From assembly GCA_900538905.1 (NCBI GenBank), contig UPZS01000009.1, forward strand, positions 1 through 52,111: DNA of 52,111 nucleotides, written 5' to 3'. The notes under the pieces were generated by a model. That model was not told the origin of the DNA, did no database searches, and saw nothing but the letters and a program-made list of their open reading frames with translations. The translations under genes were made by a program, and so were the position numbers. This DNA is from an uncultured Sutterella sp. (GTDB lineage: Bacteria > Pseudomonadota > Gammaproteobacteria > Burkholderiales > Burkholderiaceae_F). Below are positions 45,685 through 52,111 of this stretch, piece by piece. The stretch's first letter is position 1; every line of letters starts with the position of its first letter.

Positions 45685-46502
45685 TGAAAATTCTGCACTT
45701 ATCCGACCTTCACGTCGAACCGGTCGGCAAACTTGCCTACGCTCGTGCCAACACTGCTCGTCGCATGATTGAGCTTACGGAATGGCTGGCACATCACAAA
45801 GATGAGTACGACGCGATTGCCGTTTCCGGCGATTTGAGCTGTGACGGAAATATTGATTCATACCATCTCATTGACGCTATTTTCCGTTCTCTTCCCAAGC
45901 CCTGTTTCATGGTTCCGGGCAATCACGACCGCAGAAAACCATTTTTAGAATGTCTTTCGCACTTCTGCCCGAATGTCTATAGTCCCGAAAACTTGAGTTT
46001 TTCGGTCGATCTCGGAGCCTACCGACTTTTCATGCTCGATACGCTTCAACCGGGCATTCACTGGGGCGCTTTGCCCGACGGTGTACTCGACTGGCTTGAA
46101 GCCGAGCTAAAAAACACTCACAAACCTTCTTTGGTTTTCTGTCACCACACGCCGGTCAAACCCGGCATGGGTTATATGGATGAACCGTTCGGTAACGGAG
46201 ACCGATTCATTGAGATTCTCTCGCGCCAGCAGGACGTACGTCTCTGTACAGGCCATCTACACCGCCCCGTGGCAACACTTGCCAAAAACAAAGTTGCCGT
46301 TGTCACAGCACCGTCCGTTTCTTTGCAAATGCTGCTTGACTTAACCCCCAAGGGTGGTGACGAATTTGTCTTTGAAACACCGGGCTACGCCGTGCACACC
46401 TTCCTGGATGACGGTTGGGTAACACACTTCGGTCAATTCCCGTTCCCCAGCGACTTCAGCGGTCCGTATCCGTTTATCAACACAATCAATCCAGACGCTT
46501 AA
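45681..46502 (+). CDS. GpdQ-like metallophosphodiesterase
   Basis: Binuclear-metal phosphoesterase of the class III phosphodiesterase family, which includes glycerophosphodiesterase GpdQ, CpdA and Rv0805. 273 residues. All metal ligands are visible: D9, H11 (SDLH), D51 (GDLS), N81-H82 (GNHD), H156 (CHHTP), H192 and H194 (GHLH). PGNHDRRKPFLECLSHFCP and the general layout resemble GpdQ most. No signal peptide, so it acts in the cytoplasm on what the transporter brings in. Glycerophosphodiesters or similar diesters are the likely substrates; cyclic AMP is a less likely alternative. It is the last gene of the operon. Confidence 0.85.
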   Translation: MMKILHLSDLHVEPVGKLAYARANTARRMIELTEWLAHHKDEYDAIAVSGDLSCDGNIDSYHLIDAIFRSLPKPCFMVPGNHDRRKPFLECLSHFCPNVYSPENLSFSVDLGAYRLFMLDTLQPGIHWGALPDGVLDWLEAELKNTHKPSLVFCHHTPVKPGMGYMDEPFGNGDRFIEILSRQQDVRLCTGHLHRPVATLAKNKVAVVTAPSVSLQMLLDLTPKGGDEFVFETPGYAVHTFLDDGWVTHFGQFPFPSDFSGPYPFINTINPDA

Positions 46503-46513
46503 GTCCAGTTCTG

Positions 46514-46558
46514 AAAAAGAACGCGGAAGAGCATTCGCCTCCTTCCGCGTTCTTTTTT
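46514..46558. terminator. Bidirectional terminator between GpdQ-like and M20 genes
   Basis: Stem AGAACGCGGAAG (46518-46529) with CTTCCGCGTTCT (46542-46553), flanked by As on the left and TTTTTT on the right. It can stop transcripts from both sides and lies between convergent genes. Confidence 0.93.
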
Positions 46559-46580
46559 CAGGTTTCAGGACTGTCGAAAA

Positions 46581-47897
46581 TCACTGACCGGATGCGATCT
46601 TGTCCTGAAATTCGCAGTACGTCTCCTTCGTAAAGACGGGTTTGAAGTTGGCGCAAATTTCTTCGGCCTTCTTCGCATCGTCGTACAGAAGATCAATGAT
46701 TGTCATCGCGAGCACTTCGGGCGACTTTTCGTAGGCCACTTCTTCGTTATCGAGAACGAAGTTGGCGCCGTGCAAAACACCCTTAGCGCAACCCACCCAC
46801 GGGTGCACAACCGGAATGAGATGCGAAACGTCGCCCATTTCGGTACTGCCGGCGTTGTGCGCGCCGACGGCCACGTGTTCTTCACCGAAAAGCGCCACAG
46901 CATTGTCGCGCAACACGTTGCGCAGATTTTCGTCAGGACGCAACGGCAGGTAACCCGGCAGGTCCTGCAGTTCACAGGTCGCCCCCACGGCATCGGCCCC
47001 CGCACGCAGTGCACGGTTGATGTCGGTGTTGTAGCGAAGCAGTGCGTCCACATTGGCTGCACGCGTATAACTTTCCATCGTGACGTAATCGGGAATGACG
47101 TTCACCAGGTCGCCGCCCGAGTTGATGATCGGATGGAAGCGCACGAAGTCATCTTCGCGGAAACGTTCGCGGATGGCATTGACTCCCATCACGCCCATCA
47201 TGGCGGCATTGAGCGCATTGATACCCTTGTCGGGAGCGCCCGCTGCGTGAGCCGCACGTCCGCGATACGTCATAAGCTTTCCGACGAAACCGTTGCAGCT
47301 GCCGCCCAGATCATAGAAGCCATGCGGATCGTTTGTGATGTTGGCGTGCATCTGCATGGCAATATCAATGCCGTCGAAAGCGCCTTCGGCAATCAGTTGC
47401 TGCTTGCCGCCGAGATAACGCAGGTCACCCTTTTCACGCAGGCCGTTGCGGAAGTCAATTTCGACATACTCTTCGGCAGGAACGGCAAAGAGCATCAGGT
47501 CGCCGTCAAGTTCGTCCATGATGCCGGCATCCTTAAAGGCCATGCCGACGGCGAGCATGTTGGCTAGCTGCACGTGGTGACCGCAGCAGTGAGCCGCACC
47601 GGTCTTTGGATCAGCATGCGGATGGTCGCGGCAGATGATGGCGTCGAGTTCGCCCAGTAGCGCCACCGTCTTCTTGCTCTTCTTGCCCTTCATGCGGGCG
47701 CGAACGCCCGTGATACCCCAACCGGTTTCGCATGTCAGACCGAGCTTTTCAAACTCTGCCTTGATTTTGTCGGATGTCTTCGTTTCCTTAAAGCCCAATT
47801 CGGGTTCGGCAAAAACGCTTTCGGCAACAGCCTTGATGTCGGCACGGCGTGCACGAATAGCTTCGCACACGCGTCGCTTGAGATCTTCCTTACTCAT
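46581..47897 (-). CDS. AbgB-like M20 family amidohydrolase
   Basis: Zinc peptidase-fold hydrolase of the group that contains AbgB (p-aminobenzoyl-glutamate hydrolase) and M20D aminoacylases. 438 residues. GELDAI, the metal motif HCCGHH (in place of CGHDxH of other M20D enzymes, as in AbgB-like proteins), catalytic PAEE, MHAN, and late STEMGDVSHLIP, which resembles the AbgB C-terminal block. A dimerisation domain inserts at about 195-310. No signal peptide. The gene lies only 26 bases beyond a terminator that ends the DUF3100 pair. Substrate unknown; amide conjugates of amino acids are probable. Confidence 0.83.
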   Translation of the reverse strand: MSKEDLKRRVCEAIRARRADIKAVAESVFAEPELGFKETKTSDKIKAEFEKLGLTCETGWGITGVRARMKGKKSKKTVALLGELDAIICRDHPHADPKTGAAHCCGHHVQLANMLAVGMAFKDAGIMDELDGDLMLFAVPAEEYVEIDFRNGLREKGDLRYLGGKQQLIAEGAFDGIDIAMQMHANITNDPHGFYDLGGSCNGFVGKLMTYRGRAAHAAGAPDKGINALNAAMMGVMGVNAIRERFREDDFVRFHPIINSGGDLVNVIPDYVTMESYTRAANVDALLRYNTDINRALRAGADAVGATCELQDLPGYLPLRPDENLRNVLRDNAVALFGEEHVAVGAHNAGSTEMGDVSHLIPVVHPWVGCAKGVLHGANFVLDNEEVAYEKSPEVLAMTIIDLLYDDAKKAEEICANFKPVFTKETYCEFQDKIASGQ

Positions 47898-47923
47898 GAT
47901 GTTTCTGTGCGTAAAGGTTCAAC

Positions 47924-47971
47924 AAAAAAGGCGAGCTCTTCAGACAGCACACAAGCCGCTGGAGCTCGCCT
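47924..47971 (-). terminator. Terminator between the small membrane protein and M20 genes
   Basis: Perfect 10-bp stem AGGCGAGCTC (47929-47938) with GAGCTCGCCT (47962-47971); on the minus strand it is followed by six Ts (47924-47929). The M20 start codon lies 26 bases further on in the same direction, leaving little room for a separate promoter. Confidence 0.85.
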
Positions 47972-47986
47972 GCGCATTACTAGGCG

Positions 47987-48451
47987 TCAGAATACACCTT
48001 CGAGGCCCAACATGATTTCGGCCAACACCGTTGCGCAAATGAAGCTACCGGCAGCCACGGCCAATGCCACGGGGATGATTCGCCAGGAAAGCGCCTTGAA
48101 GGCTTCCATATCCTTACCCACCGAAAGACCGGCGTAAGCAAGCAGCGGCGTGGTCAACGCAAGGAAGCTCACTTGCTTGGTGTAGCTGATCACAACGTCA
48201 CCGCCCGGAAATCCTGGAATGGACACCATCACGGCCACGATCGAGACCCAGAACACCATCGGAAGCTTGTGAAAGCCCGGAAGCTTCGAAATAAAGATAC
48301 CGATGGAAGCCAGCACGACCAGAAGGAAAACGCCGATGGCGCTGGCGCCCAGATCCGGATGGATGTTGATGAGGTTGGCTACCCAGCTGAAAACACCCGT
48401 CACCAGAAGGATAAAAACCATATCCTTCATTTCATTCAAAATTTTCATCAT
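47987..48451 (-). CDS. Small membrane protein partner of DUF3100
   Basis: 154 residues with about five hydrophobic segments (near 10-27, 32-52, 60-77, 90-112 and 125-148) and few charges. I do not recognise a named family. The pairing with a DUF3100 gene 50 bases upstream suggests the two form one transporter, in the manner of two-part carriers. Start: ATG 48451 with a GAGAG upstream; a second ATG follows directly. The open frame extends to 48505, touching the DUF3100 stop, but without a good start signal. Confidence 0.7.
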   Translation of the reverse strand: MMKILNEMKDMVFILLVTGVFSWVANLINIHPDLGASAIGVFLLVVLASIGIFISKLPGFHKLPMVFWVSIVAVMVSIPGFPGGDVVISYTKQVSFLALTTPLLAYAGLSVGKDMEAFKALSWRIIPVALAVAAGSFICATVLAEIMLGLEGVF

Positions 48452-48501
48452 GATCTTTCTCTCTTTAACTTTGCAGTCTTGGTTGTTACGTTCTCGATTC
48501 G

Positions 48502-49281
48502 TCAAGCCGCTTTTTTGGAGCGCAGCGAATCCATCCAGCCGTAGACCTTAACGGTCACCGGCAGCGAGATAAAGAGCGCAAAGTAAATACCCAGAACGGT
48601 GGTGAGCAGGTTGGCGGCAGCCGCGTAGGCCTGCACCGTTTCAGCCCATTCGGGATGAGAAGCAATAATTGAGGCAGTCGAAGCAGCCATCATGGAGGCA
48701 CTGCCGATGCCGGCGCCCATAGCAAGAGCGTGCGGATGGAAGATGCCCATCTGAGCAATGACGCCCGCAAGGATCGAGACCCAAAGTGCACCAAAAACGG
48801 TGCCGCAGATGTACATGCCCATCACACCGCGACCTTCCGGAGAATCCAAACCGTAGCGTTCGGCAATAATGGCAATATTGGGTTCACGGTCAATGGAGTA
48901 GCACGCACCGATAGCTTCGCGCTTCATGCCCACGAGGAAAGCCACTGGCAACCCAAAGACAAGCGTACCGAAGAAGTGACCGAATTCCTGAACAAGCAAG
49001 GCCAGCGAAGAGTTAGCCAACTGCTCCAGGTTCGGACCGATATCCAAGCCCAACTTGGTCACCAAAATGAGCATGCCCACGGAAAGAACACGGGAAGCAC
49101 GCTCCATCTCGGGCAGCTTCAGAATCTTGAAGTTGGGATAACTGATGATGCCGCCGATGATCAGGGCATAAAACAGCGGCAGGAAAATGATCAGGTCAAA
49201 GCGCTTCATGCCGATCGATTCTGCGACGATCACGATCAGAAGCGCCAGCAGATGAAGCTTCCAGTTTTTAATAAGGTCCAT
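48502..49281 (-). CDS. DUF3100 family membrane protein
   Basis: 259 residues with seven or more hydrophobic segments. The DUF3100 family has no settled function. Distinctive stretches are GACYSIDREPNIAIIAERYG, a polar re-entrant-looking segment in the middle, and HALAMGAGIGSASMMAAST, glycine/serine-rich and reminiscent of transporter substrate loops. AAGGAAG six bases before ATG 49281 decides the start, although the frame continues to 49398. It forms a unit with the small membrane protein and the AbgB-like hydrolase. Uptake of the hydrolase's substrate is an inference from context. Confidence 0.75.
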   Translation of the reverse strand: MDLIKNWKLHLLALLIVIVAESIGMKRFDLIIFLPLFYALIIGGIISYPNFKILKLPEMERASRVLSVGMLILVTKLGLDIGPNLEQLANSSLALLVQEFGHFFGTLVFGLPVAFLVGMKREAIGACYSIDREPNIAIIAERYGLDSPEGRGVMGMYICGTVFGALWVSILAGVIAQMGIFHPHALAMGAGIGSASMMAASTASIIASHPEWAETVQAYAAAANLLTTVLGIYFALFISLPVTVKVYGWMDSLRSKKAA

Positions 49282-49939
49282 TTGGTTCTTCCTTGTTGTC
49301 CGATCTCTGGCATTTTTTGCCGACATCGTTTGTACCTGAGGTTGGCAGCTTCTCGTGCACAGGCTTCCGTTAAGAAGCCAAGCATGCAGAAAACACAAAC
49401 GGAGGCAAGATTTTTGTCGATCTCCCTCCGCTACAGTGTCCTCGCAATGCCCTCGACGGAATTTTCCTTTCCGCCGATGCTGCGCGGCAGCTGTCTCTTT
49501 ATCCGTTTACGCTTGGCGCGCTCGAGTCACGCGGCAGTCACCACGACACGCCTGAAAAGCGAATCCGCTGATGTTGCTTGGAAAAATTGCCGCGAGGATC
49601 ATTTTGAATCGTGTCGATTGCGTTCAAGCGTTACGGAAAAGCAGGGCCGGCGGGAGGCCCTCTAGGTCGGACAGTACCACGCCGAAGCCCAAAAACTCAA
49701 GGAAATCGCGGTTTTGCACGCAAAATTAGCCATCTAGCCTAAGGAATTTTGCTCACTTTTGCCTCCGTTTTGACATCCTTCCGGGCAATTGCAAAGAAAC
49801 CTCAAAGTTTTGAGCCGCGTCAGCAATCCAAGTCTTCAGTTTTGTCAAGACACGCATTCCTTTAGGTCATCGGCTTGAGTTTTACTTGCGCTCGGGAGCA
49901 AAATGCAGAAATCATCTTACGAAAGAAGGAGGGCCTGCG
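49282..49939. other. Long divergent intergenic region before the EF-G-like gene
   Basis: 658 bases without a supported gene. It contains a small hairpin at 49400-49430 (CGGAGG...CCTCCG), one near 49650 (AGGGCC...GGCCCT), and a short TTTTGC-AC-GCAAAA repeat. A 93-codon open frame (49384-49665, plus) has no family resemblance. The region must hold both the DUF3100 and EF-G-like promoters. A small RNA is possible but unsupported. Confidence 0.35.
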
Positions 49940-51988
49940 ATGTCCAATTACCTCACCGAAAACCTTCGTACTGTAGCCTTGGTCGGGCACAGCGCTTCCG
50001 GCAAGACGAGTCTTGTCGAAGCTATGCTGGTTCGTACCGGCGCCATCGCTGAAGCCGGCTCCGTCGAACGCGGCAATACCGTATGCGACAACGACCCGCA
50101 GGAAAAAGCGGTCGGTCACTCGCTTCGTATGGCCGTGGCGCACATCGACACCGCTATGCCCGACCTGACCCCGGTGCGCATTCACGTCATTGACACCCCG
50201 GGGGGCCCTGACTACGTTGGTCAAGCGCTGTCCGCTCTTGACGCCGTCAAATCGGTTGCTGTGGTGGTCGACGCCACCAAGGGCATCGAACTGATGACGC
50301 GCCGCATGATGAAATGGGCCGAAGAGCGCGGACTGTGCCGCGTGATCGTCGTCAACAAGATCGATGCTCCCGACATCAACCTTCATGAACTTCTTGACGA
50401 ACTCAAGGAAGCCTTCGGCGACGGCGTTTTGCCGATCAACCTTCCCACCAAGGGCTGCACCCGCGTCATCGACTGCTTTGACAAGGATTCGGGCGAAAGC
50501 GACATCATGACGGTGAGCGATGTTCACCGCGCCTTCATCGAACGCGTCGTGGAAGTCGACGACGAAACGATGGAAAAATATCTCGAAGAAGGCGATGTGG
50601 ATCCCTCCACTCTTCACGGCCCCGTGACGAAGGCCCTACGAGAAGCCCACGTCATTCCGGTGTGCTTCACCTCTGCGAAGAACCTCATCGGCATTCGCGA
50701 CTTCATGAAGGTGATCATCCGCCACCTGCCCTCTCCGAGCGAAGCCAACGATGCTCAGTTCATCGACAAGGAAGGCGCTCCCTATCAGACTCAGCCCGAC
50801 AAGACGCTGCCCGTCGTGGCTCACGTCTTCAAGGTCGTGAGCGACCCGTTCGTCGGCAAGATCGGCGTCTTCCGCGTACATCAGGGTTGCATCACTGCCG
50901 GTTCCACTCTGTACGTCAACGACAACAAGAAGCCCATCAAGGCAGCCCGTCCGTTGATTCTGCAGGGCAAAAACACGTTTGAAACCGACGAACTGCACCC
51001 CGGCGACATCGGTGCTCTCAACAAGATCGACGAACTTACCTACGGTTGCATCCTGCATTCCGACCCGAACCTCGACATCCGCATGCGTCCTCTGCCCTTC
51101 CCCAAGCCCATGCTCGGCTTGGCGATTGCTCCGGCTCGCCGCGGCGACGAAGGCCGCATGAGCGAAGTGCTCGGCAAGATGCTTGCTGAAGATCCGACGC
51201 TTTCGGTCGACCACGACGTCGTTCTGAACGAAACGGTGCTGCGCGGTCTGACCGAAATGCATGTGCGTACGGTACTCGAACGCATGAAGGAACAGTTCAA
51301 GCTTGAAGTGACGACCAAGACGCCGTCCGTACCCTACCGCGAAACGATTTCGGGTTCGGCCGAAGGCCATGCTCGTCACAAGAAGCAAACGGGCGGTGCC
51401 GGTCAGTTCGGTGAAGTCTATCTGCGCGTCGAACCGCTACCGCGCGGCGAAGGCTTTGTCTTTGCCGATGAAGTCAAGGGCGGCGCCATTCCGTTCAACC
51501 TGATCCCGGCCGTGGAAAAGGGCGTGCGCGAAGTGCTCGCCACGGGCTTCGTTGCCGGTTACCCGATCGAAGACATCAAGGTAACGGTCTACGACGGCAA
51601 GTACCACCCGGTGGATTCCAAGGAAGTGGCCTTCGTTTCGGCCGGCCGCAAGGCCATGCTCGATGCGCTTGCCAAGGCCTCGCCCCAGGTGCTCGAACCG
51701 ATCGTGGAAATGATCATCACGGCTCCCGACGGCTACATGGGCGACATCACCGGCGACCTCGCAAGCCGTCGCGGCCAGATTGTCGGCACGGATAATCTCC
51801 CGGGCGGCATGATGGAAATCCGCGCTCAGGTTCCTCTGGCTGAACTAGAAAATTACGCTACGCGTCTGCATGCCCTCACGCAGGGCGCCGGCGCCTTCTC
51901 GATGGATCTGTCGGGCTATCAACCCGTTCCGTCCCAGAAGCAGGCCGAACTTGCCTCCAAGTTCAGTCTTAAGGCTGAAGAAGACTAA
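49940..51988 (+). CDS. EF-G-like translational GTPase (EF-G2 type)
   Basis: 682-residue GTPase with the five-domain EF-G architecture. G1 is GHSASGKT (16-23), where classical EF-G has GHIDAGKT; G3 is DTPGGPDY (85-92), so the catalytic histidine of DTPGH is replaced by glycine (G89); G4 is NKID (139-142). The pattern fits the EF-G2/FusA2 paralogues, whose role in translation is unsettled. AAGAAGGAGG lies upstream of ATG 49940; an open frame to 49886 is ignored. It stands alone, without the rpsL-rpsG-tuf neighbours of canonical fusA, so the housekeeping EF-G should be elsewhere. Confidence 0.9.
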   Translation: MSNYLTENLRTVALVGHSASGKTSLVEAMLVRTGAIAEAGSVERGNTVCDNDPQEKAVGHSLRMAVAHIDTAMPDLTPVRIHVIDTPGGPDYVGQALSALDAVKSVAVVVDATKGIELMTRRMMKWAEERGLCRVIVVNKIDAPDINLHELLDELKEAFGDGVLPINLPTKGCTRVIDCFDKDSGESDIMTVSDVHRAFIERVVEVDDETMEKYLEEGDVDPSTLHGPVTKALREAHVIPVCFTSAKNLIGIRDFMKVIIRHLPSPSEANDAQFIDKEGAPYQTQPDKTLPVVAHVFKVVSDPFVGKIGVFRVHQGCITAGSTLYVNDNKKPIKAARPLILQGKNTFETDELHPGDIGALNKIDELTYGCILHSDPNLDIRMRPLPFPKPMLGLAIAPARRGDEGRMSEVLGKMLAEDPTLSVDHDVVLNETVLRGLTEMHVRTVLERMKEQFKLEVTTKTPSVPYRETISGSAEGHARHKKQTGGAGQFGEVYLRVEPLPRGEGFVFADEVKGGAIPFNLIPAVEKGVREVLATGFVAGYPIEDIKVTVYDGKYHPVDSKEVAFVSAGRKAMLDALAKASPQVLEPIVEMIITAPDGYMGDITGDLASRRGQIVGTDNLPGGMMEIRAQVPLAELENYATRLHALTQGAGAFSMDLSGYQPVPSQKQAELASKFSLKAEED

Positions 51989-52002
51989 CCAACTCTCACA
52001 AA

Positions 52003-52078
52003 CACCCGCTTCCGTTGCGAAACGGGTGCAATTTTCCTCCCGAGCGGCATTTACTTTGTGAACTGCCGCTCATTTTTT
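52003..52078 (+). terminator. Tandem hairpins and terminator after the EF-G-like gene
   Basis: A first weak hairpin (CACCCG at 52003-52008 with CGGGTG at 52023-52028) is followed by GAGCGGCA (52042-52049) with TGCCGCTC (52064-52071) and six Ts at 52073-52078. Confidence 0.88.
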
Positions 52079-52111
52079 GCCCAAAGCAAACGGCCGGAAA
52101 GTGTGACCTTG

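Noticed and set aside
49384..49665. 93-codon open frame upstream of the EF-G-like gene
   Set aside because: Arg/Ser-rich translation without resemblance to any family, partly the extension of an antisense frame over DUF3100, and no ribosome binding site.

Overview
The window is chromosomal DNA from a Gram-negative proteobacterium, best explained as a betaproteobacterium of the order Burkholderiales. The strongest argument is gene order: ftsZ-lpxC-(dciA)-secA-argJ-DUF815 ATPase-mutT-yacG-coaE, trpC-ung, and uvrA-MFS-ssb are all arrangements I know from that order. The respiratory genes (tetraheme quinol dehydrogenase, Wolinella-type fumarate reductase membrane subunit, tartrate dehydratase, dicarboxylate carrier) and three FNR-type sites point to an anaerobic or microaerobic, host-associated lineage such as Sutterellaceae. 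The family assignment is inference; no rRNA gene is present to confirm it. I see no phage, insertion sequence or CRISPR array.

Layout. 1-11768: housekeeping block, almost all on the minus strand: trpC-ung, ftsZ-lpxC, secA, then argJ-DUF815 ATPase-mutT-yacG, with dciA and coaE inverted on the plus strand. 11976-12393: tRNA cluster Pro-Arg-His-Leu. 12764-16365: molybdate importer modABC with divergent modE and a candidate ModE operator between them. 16481-17276: NapC/NrfH-type cytochrome with an FNR box and an unusual first haem motif. 17460-21177: pepN and fbp. 21500-27808: a C4-dicarboxylate region with ttdAB, a LysR regulator behind a LapA-like membrane protein, a DASS carrier and an frdC without frdAB. 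27941-32674: uvrA, MFS exporter and ssb. 32741-39745: MacA/MacB/TolC-type export operon divergent from a CpxRA-like two-component pair, with a 9-bp inverted repeat between them. 39841-41641: hisN-like phosphatase and ahpC, with a four-block OxyR-like site between them. 41831-46502: a five-gene operon of a Tat-secreted binding protein, two permeases, an ATPase and a GpdQ-like phosphodiesterase. 46581-49281: a DUF3100 membrane pair and an AbgB-like M20 hydrolase separated by an intrinsic terminator. 49940-51988: an EF-G-like GTPase of the EF-G2 type.

How it fits together. Tartrate or malate entering the cell could be dehydrated by TtdAB towards oxaloacetate or fumarate, C4-dicarboxylates could be moved by the DASS carrier, and electrons passed through FrdC and the NapC-like protein, with FNR switching several of these genes on without oxygen. 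Molybdate uptake would supply molybdoenzymes encoded elsewhere. The most novel-looking parts are two uptake-plus-hydrolysis modules: the phosphodiester importer/GpdQ operon, and the DUF3100 pair with its AbgB-like hydrolase. In both the substrate is inferred from the hydrolase and is not visible in the transporters.
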